Assembly: GCA_039707655.1 (NCBI GenBank) | Contig: CM077666.1 | Location: 245,054,166-245,118,165 of the forward strand | Direction of reading: 5' to 3' | DNA from: Elymus sibiricus | Taxonomy: Eukaryota; Streptophyta; Magnoliopsida; Poales; Poaceae | Length of the DNA stretch: 64,000 nt | Shown here: positions 47,329 to 58,429 of the stretch, piece after piece | Position numbering within the stretch: position 1 is the stretch's first letter | Layout: each line of letters begins with the position of its first letter | Made by a program: the position numbers and the translations under genes | The notes under the pieces: model-generated | What the model was told of the DNA's origin: nothing | The model's database searches: none | Seen by the model: only the letters and a program-made list of their open reading frames with translations

Positions 47329-49322
47329 TCCTCCCTTCCTTCAAGAAAAACCGTCCTCGGTTTTTGATAACCTGTAACAGCACTAAGGAAAACAAACAAC
47401 GTGTATGCATGGTATATGAAGACGCCACACATTTTGTTGTTACCAAGATTTTGCGCATTCCAAATTTTAGAAAAGTAATCTTCATAGCAGCAAACCATAT
47501 TTCTCAATGGGTCAACATAAGTTTTGGGTTTGTAAAAATTGTTGCTTGTTTTGCAAATATAAGTTAGGGACATAGCAGAATCATTCACATCATTCCTACT
47601 CCTAGAAAAGCATGTTGTGATCATTTCAAAGCCAAAATTAGAAGTATGTATGTGTGACTCAACATATTTGGCCAGCAAAAATTTCTCATATGATAGTTCA
47701 GATTTTTGCATAGTAGACCCTTGCAATTGTGGTGAACAAAGTTTTAGTATCTTCCATTGATCAACTCTTTTTGTTGTAACTTTAGTGCATGCAAAATGTG
47801 AACATATGAGGACCAACAAATAAGTGACACCTTCACCACAAACATACAGTTTCATTTTCACATAAGAATGGTTGCCCAAATGATTATCTTTCAGTTCTGC
47901 AAATCTATTGCAAGCAATGCATATTTTGTCCACAACAAACTTCCCGCCAACACCATATTCTCCAATCAAATTAAACTTAAAACAGTAGGTGTAGGTTTTA
48001 TAGAGAGAGTACAAATGTACGATTTCAGAAATGTTCATGACAGGATAACTCGATTCAATAGTTTTAGCAAGCGTGGCACAATATAAAGCATGAACATGAG
48101 ATATTTTATCATGCATTTTGTCAGGCCTTACTAATTTCACATTATCAAAATGATAGGCAATAATGTGATCCAATGGTTCAGGCATAGTAGAACAAGCAAT
48201 CATAGAAGGCATCGTTGCAGTACGGTTATACTTACAATCATTCTCAAGTTGTTGTTGTAATCTTACTTCAATACCATCTTCCTCTTCTTGAACAAGCCAT
48301 CGTTCCTCATGAGCACATGATGAATTATCAACTCTGGTTTGCTTCTCTTCTTGTTCCTCCATGATGTGGGAAAGTGTAACAGCACTGGATTCCTCTTCCT
48401 GAAAGCAAACCTGTACATTGCAAGGAATAATGCAAGGAATAGAAAGAGTTATGTTAGTTTCAGAATCCTCATATTTTGTATCAAGTAATACTCTCATTTC
48501 CTTTGGTGTATCTCTCGAACTCTCCTTTGTGGTGGGGCTCTCAATCTCACTTTTAGTGGAGTCACACAGCTCAATTTTTATAATATCACTCTCACATATT
48601 TTGGCTATGTGGCTCTCATTCTCACTTGGGATTTGATGTGTATTTGTTGCTATAGAATTTTGACCAATTGTGAGGCTCTTTTCTCGTGTTGCAAGAACCT
48701 TTTTCTCATCACAAATCTGGTTTCTTGTTGTAAACAACCTTTGCTCCATCTTGTTTTCTGCATTGCTTGGCCTCTTCACACGACTGATTCCTGAAGGGGA
48801 CTGAATACCCAAGGTGAGTGGACGTGCACATTCTTTCTGAATTCTCCTTTCTTCATCTATGGCAAAAGTCACAAGGTCCTGCATACTACCGTCATATTTC
48901 AAACGAACTGTCGCAGCCACATCACGATTAAGACCACTTTTAAAATATGCCCTTGCTGCAGATTTATCCACAACATTGGCACGATACAATGCTACTTTCA
49001 GCTCATCATAATAAGCTTGGACAGATCTGAGACCTTGCTTAATGCTCTTCATGTGATGAAACAAATAGTCTTCATATCTTGTTGGTACAAACTCCTTCCT
49101 CATATTCTCCTTCAACTCGACCCATGTTCTTACAAACCTCCTTTTGCGGTGGTGCTTCCACCACTTACAAGCATACTCTTCAAACTCCATGGTTGCTCGA
49201 AGCACTTGTTTTGTTTCTGAAAATTTCTTCAACTCCAACTCCATGAATTGTACCCATTCAAGGTACTCCTCCGGATCAGCACTTCCGTAGAAAGGAAGTT
49301 CCACGTACTCACGACCTGCCAT
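47214..49322 (-). CDS. E14 Gag fused to a Cys/His-rich region, intact
   Basis: An intact frame of 702 codons from ATG 49322 (MAGREYVELP). Residues about 8-165 are the Gag core (LPFYGSADPEEYLEW, WWKHHRKRRFVRTW, QAYYDELKVALYRANVVDK). A Ser/Glu/Lys-rich linker follows (about 175-370). Residues about 385-660 are rich in Cys, His, Tyr and Met and have no recognised domain, but end in KMCGVFIYHAYTLFVFLSAV, like the MMDDVFIYHAH motif of E4 and E13. The last residues FLEGREDDEDHPGQ span the polypurine tract and LTR start; the frame runs 115 bases into the LTR. No zinc knuckle and no enzyme motif. Confidence 0.8.
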   Translation of the reverse strand: MAGREYVELPFYGSADPEEYLEWVQFMELELKKFSETKQVLRATMEFEEYACKWWKHHRKRRFVRTWVELKENMRKEFVPTRYEDYLFHHMKSIKQGLRSVQAYYDELKVALYRANVVDKSAARAYFKSGLNRDVAATVRLKYDGSMQDLVTFAIDEERRIQKECARPLTLGIQSPSGISRVKRPSNAENKMEQRLFTTRNQICDEKKVLATREKSLTIGQNSIATNTHQIPSENESHIAKICESDIIKIELCDSTKSEIESPTTKESSRDTPKEMRVLLDTKYEDSETNITLSIPCIIPCNVQVCFQEEESSAVTLSHIMEEQEEKQTRVDNSSCAHEERWLVQEEEDGIEVRLQQQLENDCKYNRTATMPSMIACSTMPEPLDHIIAYHFDNVKLVRPDKMHDKISHVHALYCATLAKTIESSYPVMNISEIVHLYSLYKTYTYCFKFNLIGEYGVGGKFVVDKICIACNRFAELKDNHLGNHSYVKMKLYVCGEGVTYLLVLICSHFACTKVTTKRVDQWKILKLCSPQLQGSTMQKSELSYEKFLLAKYVESHIHTSNFGFEMITTCFSRSRNDVNDSAMSLTYICKTSNNFYKPKTYVDPLRNMVCCYEDYFSKIWNAQNLGNNKMCGVFIYHAYTLFVFLSAVTGYQKPRTVFLEGREDDEDHPGQLRLFSCSQTLEKSIMATIDGMRLLLCHVDD
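47329..47345 (-). promoter_or_regulatory. Polypurine tract of E14
   Basis: Minus strand TTGAAGGAAGGGAGGA directly precedes the LTR start TGATGAGG; it is also coding (LEGRED). Confidence 0.8.
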
Positions 49323-50359
49323 GGTTAGTTTTGCAAAAGCCCTATAGTACTAGAAGCATATGTGTGGGTAACAACTCATGCTCACTTACCAACTCTCATG
49401 TAACTTCCAAGTGAGAGCAGAATCGTGCTCAACCGTGGTGCCGGTGGTTGGTATACAAGGAGTGATGAATCAAGCGAATACAATTCTAGGGTTGCACATG
49501 TGGGGGCTATTTGGTGGAGCTTGGGTGGGATATGTATGTAGCAAAAGATGCACTAATCTGCAATCTAGATATTGTTGAACCAAGTAATCATCCACACAAG
49601 ATTCTAATGCCCTTAGTTGCTGAATGAGATATAAGTGAGGTACATGCAACTCATACCACGGAATCAGATTTGCTAGAAAGCAAGGATTGAAGATGTTGCA
49701 CACTTGACAAGTTTCAGCTCACAATACAAACAAGGATTTCTCAAGATATAATGGAAGAACAGTCCCAAATTTCTCTCTTTTGCTTCTTGCACACACTTTC
49801 TTTCTTTGGGCAGATCTTTTTTTTGCCTCCTTTTTTTGCTCTTTTTTTTGACAAACTTCAACAAGGGACTTGGATCTGAACACACACTTTGGGGGATCCA
49901 CGAAAATTACAATGGATGAGCTCAAACAACAAGAACATGCAGCTGAAACTTTGGCAAAAAACACACACGAACTGATCTGATTTTTCTGGCTGGAAAACAC
50001 GGTGGGAATCAGATCTAACAAGGATGGATGGAAAGTACACGGTGTGGGCTTTCCAAAATGCACAGAAACACCCAAAACGGACTCCGGATGACAAAGATAC
50101 ACACGATTTGGTGGAGGATGCAGATATGAAATCTGAGCACGAAAATGAACACAAACACACAAGATTGGATGGGGGGAAACTCAGAAACTAAAAACAAAGA
50201 TCTAGTGGACAAGAACTTGATAAAACTCACCGAATAACAGATTAAAGGCTGCAAAGGGCTTGGTAAAGGTATATTTTTTGTGGGGCTATTTTCTGGACTT
50301 TAGGATGAACAAGAACACGAACTAAACTAGGGATACAAGATCCTACCGTGTCAACCGAA
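49323..50359 (-). other. Leader of E14
   Basis: About 1.04 kb without conserved coding. It is AT-rich, with poly-T/poly-A runs near 49815-49855. No palindrome array and no CCTAAG hairpins were seen. Confidence 0.6.
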
Positions 50360-50371
50360 GCTCTGATACCA
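50360..50371 (-). promoter_or_regulatory. Primer-binding site of E14 (initiator tRNA-Met)
   Basis: Minus strand TGGTATCAGAGC, three bases after the LTR end; a 12-base match to the iMet complement, then diverging (TTCGG). Confidence 0.88.
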
Positions 50372-50374
50372 AGA

Positions 50375-51859
50375 TGATACAGGGTTGCCCGATCTTCACA
50401 GAGGATTTGCTTGAGGAACGAATCAACGCCACCTGAAGGGTACGAAGGAAACCCTCGATCCCAGCCAACAACGCTGTCGGGTAAAGGATAACTAGTGCAA
50501 CCTGACGAGACCGAAGCTAGCTACTGCATATGCAACAACCAGCAACAAGTATTCGCCCAACCACACTCTTAGGATTCCAATCCACGCAACCACGCACGAA
50601 GTTGGAAGCACGAACTGGTCGCCGCCTCAACGGCTGCTGTTGTAAAATCACAAAGTGAGTTTACCCTCTCACAAGGCAAGATTACAAGAGCTAAGGAGGA
50701 AGTGAACTCTCAAACAAGATTCTGGTTGCACTTAGCTAACCTATGCTGAAATCCAATTGCCAAAGAGTTGTGGCTGAAGTGAGGGAAGGGGTATTTATAC
50801 AAGGAACAGCCCTCCTAGCTTAGGTGTGAAACCAGTCCAAAAGAGAGGCTCAAATTTGTGGTAACCAGCTGGTCAAGGGAGCAAACACATGGAGCCTCGC
50901 GCAGCAATTAATGCTCTGGACAGCTTGCATTGGAACTCTCATATCCTTTGACTCAGGACTCCAAATGTTGCACCGTTTGAATTTCCTGAAAGTAGACTTC
51001 AAATGCTGTCCAATTTGTACTCTCACATGTGCTGGAACCTCATATATTTGTGTTGCATGATGCAGCAAGTTCTGGAACGAAATCTGGAACTATGCATGCA
51101 ACAATAGATTGTTGAGATGGCTTGCTATTCTTCCTTGAGGTGTAATTAGTTCTCCTTGTCACCAAAACATGGTTTATATCAGAGTTGAAACTTGTTCTCT
51201 TCAAACATGTTGTTTGGGCTTCAGAACTTGTTTCTTCATGAGCTGAACTTGTTTCTTCATGTGCTGAAAGTTGTTGGTTGTCCTCAACATTGTACCTGAG
51301 TAAAATCAGCACAGATGATTTAGGCAGTATAAAGTTGTCATGGATAGTTGAAGTATGATCAGCTAGGAGCGCGTTCACCTCTTGTTCTATATGTTTGGCA
51401 CGGCTCCTTGTCATGGGACCCAAATAGGTCTTCTTTGTAGCAGCTTCATTTGAGAGCTGAGATTTATGATGAGGAGAAGATGACAAATGAGGTGAACCAG
51501 GGATGTCCTCATCATCCTCCCCCTCTTCAAAAGTAGTCATCCTCGACACTTGGCCCTCTCGGTTGATACATGGAGATAGACCAACAACATTGAATGTGAG
51601 GAATAGCTTGGCTCCTGAGTTCCTTCTCATCTTCACCTTTGGTTTGTGTAGATCATCATCTACATGCCTGCATAATAGTAATGATAGTAGTAGCTCCGCC
51701 TACATTAAAATAAATAATATGGAACCCATAGTATATGTGTTCACCTAATCGTCAACATGGCACAATAGTAGGCGCATTCCATCAATGGTCGCCATGATGG
51801 ATTTCTCAAGTGTTTGGCTGCAACTAAACAATCTTAGTTGCCCAGGATGGTCCTCATCA
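50375..51859 (-). repeat. 5' LTR of E14
   Basis: 1485 bp, same ends as the 3' copy (TGATGAGGACC at 51859, GTATCA at 50375). TATA-like box near 50800-50791. It contains the second copy of the Pol-tail-like ORF. Confidence 0.92.
51040..51636 (-). CDS. Pol-tail-like ORF within the E14 5' LTR
   Basis: 198 codons open ([43 protein letters not shown]). It is the LTR twin of 46509-47213 and differs at a few residues. See that entry for interpretation. Confidence 0.5.
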   Translation of the reverse strand: MKMRRNSGAKLFLTFNVVGLSPCINREGQVSRMTTFEEGEDDEDIPGSPHLSSSPHHKSQLSNEAATKKTYLGPMTRSRAKHIEQEVNALLADHTSTIHDNFILPKSSVLILLRYNVEDNQQLSAHEETSSAHEETSSEAQTTCLKRTSFNSDINHVLVTRRTNYTSRKNSKPSQQSIVACIVPDFVPELAASCNTNI

Positions 51860-53346
51860 GGTCTCCCTCATCTTCGAGAAGACGCTCAAGTGCACATGCT
51901 TCCGAGCTACCATCTCCGGCAAGGTCACATCGGCATCGACACCATCACCGACGAGAACGTGAAGGTCAAGAGCTCAACACCAACCACCGCTCCACGACTT
52001 CACCATCTACCTTGGCATCTTCGCCAAGCGACTTCAAGGCATCTTCGCCTTTGGACATACGGCATCTTCGCCAACAAGCACCTCAAGATTACGCTCAAGA
52101 GAAGCTCCCCAAGCTCAAGTCCGCGACTTCCACGAGCTACTATGACCTCGACACCAACCACGAGCTTCCTTTCTATGGGAATCAAGACCCGAGGAGTATC
52201 TCGAGTGGGAGCGCAAGATGGACGACTACCTCAAGCTACATCAAGTCCCCTCCAAAGATCAAGTGAAGTGCGCCACAAGTAACTTCCACGACTATGCGTC
52301 GACATGGTGGCTTCACAAACCTTCAACAAGCTTCGATGTGAGTTGGCCCAAGACGAAGAAAGCGATGCGGCGAGAATTTTTGCCTTCCACCTACACGGAA
52401 CATCTTCGACGCCAATTGGAGAACACCATCCAAGGATCCAAGTCCATCGACGAGTACTTCATGGAGATGAAGAAAGCCTTGCGACGAGCCGGTGTGGACG
52501 ACCCCATTTCGATGAAGTTCCACTTCATGATGGGATTGAACAACGACATCTCCAAGACTATCTTCCTCGACAACTACAAGTCCCTCGACGACAACTACTG
52601 TGGTGCTCTCAAGGCGGAAAAAGAACTCAAGAAGGCCAAGGCTTCTCCACCCCAAGCACACTTCGCGACGACCAAGCTCCAAGACGATGCTCCCAAGTTC
52701 GACATCGCCGCCATCCCTCTTTGTGGCATTGACGATGCCGAGTCTACCACGACTCTTTTTGACGACGGCACGGCGACGACTGCTACTACGGAGCAACTCA
52801 AGGATCAAGATTTGGAGGCGAGCGACAAGGTGGCGAGCGAGGATGATGCTTCCATCTTTGGAGGCGAGAGTGATGATGTGCCATCTTCGGCCTTCATCTA
52901 CGGCGATGGCGACAATGACTTGAGTGACTTATGCCACCATATTGAGAGTGAGAGTGACTTCACCACTAGCCCCATATATGATGAGATGACCCAATTCACA
53001 TGCGAGGAGAGCCACCACCACCACCACTTAAGTGATTTGAGTGACTCCACCATATGTGACATTGAGTGCACTTATTTTGAGGGAGTGAGTGAGCCACCAC
53101 ATAGAGAGAGTGAGGTAGTTGATAGGGCATGTGAGGCCATTTTGATTTCTAACGACTTACCCTCTACCTCTATTGTGTCTTCTCATTTGGTGCTAGGTCC
53201 CATATATGATGACACGCCGATACTCGATGACTTCGTCCTTCCTATGGACAAGTCGATGGCCATGGTGGAATATGATGCACCCCCCACATGGTTCCATCAC
53301 GATGAACATGACCACAATTTGGTCTTTGCCACCTCACCTACACCAC
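51860..53346 (+). pseudogene. gag of E13, part 2 (after E14)
   Basis: After the duplicated GGTCT the frame resumes with PSSSRRRSSAHASELPSPAR and SPSDFKASSPLDIRHL. A one-base loss near 52190 (after the ELPFYG segment) shifts the frame. The Gag core then runs from MDDYLKLHQVPSKDQVKC at 52218 through YASTWWLH and NTIQGSKSIDEYF, followed by the acidic tail. At the end TSPTPHEWN continues without a stop into the Cys/His-rich region: in this family Gag and the downstream region were one polyprotein. The TAG of E2 and the frameshift of E4 at this boundary are different, independent lesions. Confidence 0.82.
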
Positions 53347-56300
53347 ATGAGTGGAATGACAAAGGTAACATAGGGGAAGGTGATGCTCTTGTCCCACTAG
53401 TGGACATTGATTGCTGGCATGATGTCGATCCTCCTATTAACATGCTTGATGCTAGTCTGATTTCACCATGCGATGATTTACCCATTTATGATGAGTATGA
53501 TGATTGCCATGTGGAGTCTATTAGTTGTGATGCCATGTTGCATAGGATATCTTGTGATAATTCTCTTGGTCACATCATGTTTGCAACCCCTCTTGACTTG
53601 TCATATGCTATGAATGAGATCTCCCATATGTCATATTTGCAATCTCATCGTAGTGACTATGCATATGCCATTAAAATGAACCCAATCTGCACATATGGCA
53701 TAGATGACAAACCCATGGTTATTGGCATTTATTTTTCTTGTAATGATATTGATATGCTTCCTTTGCATCATTGTTCATATATGCTATGCCATGACCACCT
53801 AGCTTCGGACATGCAATATTTGCCATGTTGTCAATTTTCTCCATATGATGTTTTCGCTATTGCTCATGAGGAGACCCCCATAGTTTCCTAATACATGTTT
53901 GGAGATTTTGATCACTCTCATTCATTGCATGATCCTCATAATTATGTGCACAATATGCTCCCCATGAATAATTCTATTGTTGTGCCATATACTTGCATGC
54001 TAAATTTGTGTCCCCATCGTGTTATACATAACAACTATTCTTTCATGATGGATGACATGTTCATATACCATGCCTCAAATTTCTTTGAGCGATGCTTATC
54101 TTGTGCTAATTCTCACGTGCACATACACATCATGATGGATGATGTGTATATTTACCACGCACACACTTTGTTTCGTTTGTCCCCATGTTGTGTAGGTACA
54201 CATGCTTCCTCGTCGACCTCGCAAGCACAAGAGTTGACGAAACGACCTCTAGAGAGCAATGATGATTTGGGATTCCATGGATTGTCATTCCCACCGCTCC
54301 CACATATGGCATAGATGACAAGCCCATGGTTATTGGCATTTGTTTTTCTTGTGATGATATTGATATGCTTCCTTTGCATCATTTCTTTCATATGCCATGC
54401 CATGCCCACCTAGCTTCGGACATGCATTGTTTTCCATGTTGTCAATTTTCTCCATACTATGCGTCCGCTATTGCTCATGAGGCGACCCCCATAGTTTCCT
54501 CATACATGTTAGGAGATTTTGACCCATCCTATGAATTGCATGATTCCCATGATTGTGTACACCATATGCATTCCATGAATGAAAATGCTTTTGATGTGTC
54601 ACACACTTGCTATAATTTGTGTCCCCATCGTGTTATACATAACAACTATTCTTTCATGATGGATGACATATTTCTCTACCATGCTTCAAATTTCTTTGAG
54701 CATTGCTTGTTTTGTGCTAACTATCACGTGCACATACACATCATGATGGATGATGTGTACATTTACCACGCACACACTTTATTTCGTTTGTCCCCATTTT
54801 GTGTAGGTACACATGCTTCCTCGTCGACCTCGCAAGCGCAAGAGTTGACGAAACGAGCTCTAGAGAGCAATGATGATTTGGGATCCCGCGGATTGTCATT
54901 CCCACCGCTCCCTTCGCGCATTTCTTCTACATGGCCCTCACATGGATATGGGTTATTGTCCATTATGTATCCTTTGCCCATATTGCCATGTTCACTTTGC
55001 ATGGTATGCTCATTTCCATTTGGATGACATGCTTTGGTGACCCATGCTTTGCATCTTACATGACACTTGATTATACTACTTGTATGTGTGTTTGCATGCT
55101 TGGTGGAGTTATCACTTATTATTGCCATGTTTGCTATGTATCCCATGCCTATGATGATACTTTGATATTGCTTTGTGTTCGTGCTTACGATATGTCATGT
55201 GCATTGCCTATATCTATTATTTGCTCACATGACATGATTGCCATGATTTCCTCTAGTGTGTTGCATCTTCGCTCCACTAGTTTGCACGACATGATTACTA
55301 TGATTGCTTGCCTTGTTGCATCACCGATGATTCATACTTGCTCGTTTCATGCGGTTGATGACATCCATTCACATGCTTTCCACATGATTGATATTGCTTC
55401 TTGTCATATATCTCCATATGTTGCATCTCTCATGCTAGATGATTTGACATGTTTTGAGTGCAACAATGCTTTTAGTCTTGCTAATGAGATCACCCCCATA
55501 GCTTTCTCCCATATTATTGGAGCTTTTGACATCTTTCATGTGAAGCATGCGTGTCTTCCTTCTTTGCACCATATGCCTAGTGCCATGAATATATCCATTG
55601 TTGCATCATATTATTCATGCACTTTTGCTTATAATGGTTATGTGCAAGAGAAGAGAACCATCATGATGGATGATGTGTTTATCTACCGTGCACATACGTT
55701 CTTTGCTTGGTTGTGTGCATGTGTAGGATCCTTCTACATCGTGTCAACGTCCACTTCCCGTATGTTGACCATCCGAGCTCTTGAGAGCGAGCCTAGTACA
55801 CTTTCGACCGACTCGCGTCTAGATCGCACTTGCTTGTGCTTCGGCATTGTGAAGGACGCACAAGGACATGCTTTTCAGGTGACATCCTTCTTGAGCATGG
55901 ATATTGTGGATCATACTACTTGTGTTGCTTGCACCATGAGACTTATTGGTCTTCTTGGACCACTTGATTGCGCACATGTTCGAGATCTTGCTTCGACTTG
56001 TCATTTTCACCTTTCCATGCCTCATGACATATATGCCTTGTGTGTTGGATCCAACTTGTTGCCTACTCGCTCCTATAATATGCTTGGTTGCAACAATGTC
56101 ATCACTCCACATATGCCATGTCCCATTAATTGTCACATGATTGACTTGATTGCCTCACACATGATGAACACTTGCTATTTCTATTGTGTTGAGTGCCACA
56201 CTATTTTCACTACACCCTATGCACGGTATGCTTGGATTGTCTTGCAGTTGACCCATGTGTTTAGACACTTCATTTTATTTGGTGTTGTGAATGATTCCTA

Positions 56301-56658
56301 TGCCTACCATAGACCTTTCATTGAGCGCTTTGTGCATGTTTGCTATGACTTTGAGGTAGATGCTTGTTCACTTGTCAAATATATTAGCATCTCTACCTCC
56401 CATTTGCATGCTTGTTTCCATGATGCATTCCATTATGCTCAATCCATATGCTTACATGACATGCCACATTCCTTTGTCACACCATATGTTATGCATGATG
56501 ACGACACTTGTTCGGTGAATCACCACTTGAATGCTTGGTTTTGCACTAACGCTAACCACATTTGTTTTTCCAAGTGTTTGTTGTCCTTACTCCTTTTGAA
56601 GGAATCACACGACGGTGCGACATTGGAGAGTGCCCATTTCGAACTTGAAGATGATGAG
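53347..56658 (+). pseudogene. Cys/His/Met-rich region of E13 with a 611-bp tandem duplication
   Basis: Continues the gag frame (NMLDASLISPCDDLPIYDEY). A nonsense TAA at 53889-53891 interrupts it. The segment starting ACATATGGCA at 53691 is repeated from 54302, offset 611 bp, which is not a multiple of three and so changes frame. A further shift near 54905 leads to the last frame (from 54931). Recurring motifs are MMDDMFIYHASNFFE, MMDDVYIYHAHTLFRLSP and MMDDVFIYRAHTFFAW. Where E4 stops (TAG), E13 has TAC at 56659, so the frame runs on through the polypurine tract into the LTR as far as 57267. No enzyme motif. Function unknown. Confidence 0.72.
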
Positions 56659-56743
56659 TACTTGGTGATCGTCCACTTCTTCACAGCAAAGCCATATCTT
56701 TCCTATGGTGATTTGGTTTTCGATCCGAGGTCGGATCTTTCCC

Positions 56744-56759
56744 AAGGGGGGGGGGGAGA
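56744..56759 (+). promoter_or_regulatory. Polypurine tract of E13
   Basis: AAGGGGGGGGGGGAGA directly before the LTR start TGATGCGG. Confidence 0.85.
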
Positions 56760-57785
56760 TGATGCGGAGCATCCTACGGACATCACCATGTCAAGAGCCC
56801 GTTTGGCAAGTGACACGTGCGACATTTACTCCACATACACAAAGGTGAATCATCTCCTTTACGCGTGTTCACTTGACCCCTTCGAGGATGGTATACTACT
56901 TGACACTCCACTCGCGTGCATACATAGGTATTGTCGGAGCACCACGGACGAGGAGGAGGAGTGCCAGCGCACGTGTACAACTACACCATCCACGAGGGAA
57001 GCTTGGAAGAGAAGGAAGAAGAAGCATGGACAAGCTTCTAAAAAAGCCCGGAACCTCCGGCCTCCAGCCCGGAACTTCCGGCCCCCGGACCTTCCGGCCA
57101 TCCCGAAACTTCCGGCCTCCGACGTCCAGAACAGCCTCAGGTGTGCAAACTCTCTGGATAGCCCGAACCCTGCCCGGAACCTTCGGCACCCGGAACTTCC
57201 GGCCATCCCGGAACTTCCGGCCCTGCTGCACCGAGGCCGTCCCCGACCGTGCAAACTCTCTGGATAGCCCGGACCCTTCCCGGAACCTGCCCGAAACTTC
57301 CAGCTTCCGGAACCTCCGGCCCCGCCCGGAACTTCCGGCCCTGCCTGCGTGCATTGACTTGGGCCGAGGCCCGTGTACCCCTTCGCCCCCTAGACTATAT
57401 ATACCCTTCTTCCAACTACGTTTTAGGGTTAGAAAATATGATATCTCATTAGTTGAGCTTTGCTCCTTACCTCCTCTTGAGAGAGAGAGAGAGAGACCAC
57501 TCCCATGGAGTTCAAGACCTCCATGTGAGCATGTGAGAAGATCCCACAGGATATCAAGACCTCGACTCCTCTGCGGATCGGGATGAACTAGCTACCGTTT
57601 GTATCGTCCTTTGTTGACTTTGGATCGTGAATCTCTCCGTGTGTATGTGGATTTAGCACATGTGTGATTGTGTCATGTCTATTTGAGTGTTTCCTCTCGT
57701 TTTCCCCTCTCGTGTTCTTCATGTTCTTCGCAGGATCCCCTCCAATCGTGAAAGATCGACACCATTAGGGTTCCACCCTACATCA
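56760..57785 (+). repeat. 3' LTR of E13
   Basis: 1026 bp, TGATGCGGAGC to CTACATCA, followed by ACCTC. TATA-like box near 57395-57403. It differs from the 5' LTR at scattered sites and by two extra GA units near 57490. It is less similar to its partner than the E14 LTRs are to each other, as expected if E13 is older. Confidence 0.9.
57048..57340 (+). repeat. CCGGAACTTCCGG array in the E13 3' LTR
   Basis: Same array as in the 5' LTR, with several copies altered by point mutations (for example CCCGAAACTTCCGG). Confidence 0.85.
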
Positions 57786-58412
57786 ACCTCCCAGGCGACC
57801 CCGTGCGGACGGGCCCCATAGACCCCGTGCCCACGGGCTACTGCGTAGCTACTGGCTGTAGCACCCCGTGCGCACGGGCGTGTACCGTGCACACGGGACC
57901 CCCGTGCGCATGGGCCCTACTTACCCCGTGCGCACGGGCCACCCAGCGAGGTGGCTGTCTTCTGCCTGTTTTGCCCTCCAGCTCGTCCCCTACCTCCATC
58001 CACCTATATATTTCGTACCTAGGTCATTTGTTAGGGACAGCAAAGGATATGATATGATCTAGAGAGTACTTTGCTCATCTACCCTCTCCCATGGAGATCA
58101 AGACCTCCTAGGAGAAGATCCCAAGTGGATATCGAGACCCCCTTTGTGGGAAGGATCTATCTAGATCATCAAGACCTCATCTCCTCTTGGATTTGGGATG
58201 AACATTACCATGTATCTTTCCCTTTGTTGTTCTTGTACCTTGTGGATCTCATGTGTTGCTAGTCTAGTGGATGTGTGATTGGACTTGTTCTTAAGTGTTT
58301 CTCTTGTGATTTTCCCTTGTATTCTTTGTGCTCTACGTGTTCCTCTTCGTAGCCACCTCCAATTCGTGAACATCGGGACAAATCGGGGCACTTTGGCCCG
58401 TGCCCTACAACA
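57786..58412 (+). repeat. E12 5' LTR, second part
   Basis: Starts with the duplicated ACCTC and continues the LTR begun at 42430. Array 57799-57940, TATA-like TATATATTT at 58005-58012, R/U5, end CTACAACA (family ends are CTACATCA). The joined LTR is about 925 bp. Confidence 0.8.
57799..57940 (+). repeat. CCCGTGCGCACGGG array in the E12 LTR
   Basis: At least five copies or near copies of the perfect palindrome CCCGTGCGCACGGG (CCCGTGCCCACGGG, CCGTGCACACGGG and similar), upstream of the TATA-like box. Confidence 0.85.
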
Positions 58413-58415
58413 TCT

Positions 58416-58429
58416 TGGTATCATGAGCC
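58416..58429 (+). promoter_or_regulatory. Primer-binding site of E12
   Basis: TGGTATCATGAGCC, the iMet type with one extra T, as in E4. Confidence 0.82.

Larger units (their letters stand above)
45844..51859 (-). mobile_element. E14: young, complete gag-type non-autonomous retrotransposon
   Basis: 6016 bp with two LTRs of 1485 bp each, target duplication GGTCT (45839-45843 and 51860-51864), iMet primer-binding site, one large gag-derived ORF and a polypurine tract. By eye the LTRs differ at about 17 sites, roughly 1%, which points to a recent insertion. It carries no protease, RT, RNase H or integrase. Its Gag core and a VFIYHAYTLF motif relate it to the E2/E4/E13 family, but the LTR sequence is different and has no palindrome array. 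Confidence 0.93.
42733..57785 (+). mobile_element. E13: full-length family member hosting E14
   Basis: 5' LTR 42733-43754, primer-binding site, leader, gag (split by E14), Cys/His-rich region, G-rich polypurine tract and 3' LTR 56760-57785, bounded by the target duplication ACCTC (42728-42732 and 57786-57790). Without E14 the element is about 9.0 kb. It has no pol enzymes. It is inserted into the LTR of E12, a diverged member of its own family. Gag and downstream region form one frame across the boundary, but other stops and shifts inactivate it. Confidence 0.92.

Noticed and set aside
52977..53060. Poly-histidine stretch (HHHHH) as a metal-binding motif
   Set aside because: It comes from a CAC run in the acidic Gag tail and varies in length between copies; a simple codon repeat is sufficient explanation.
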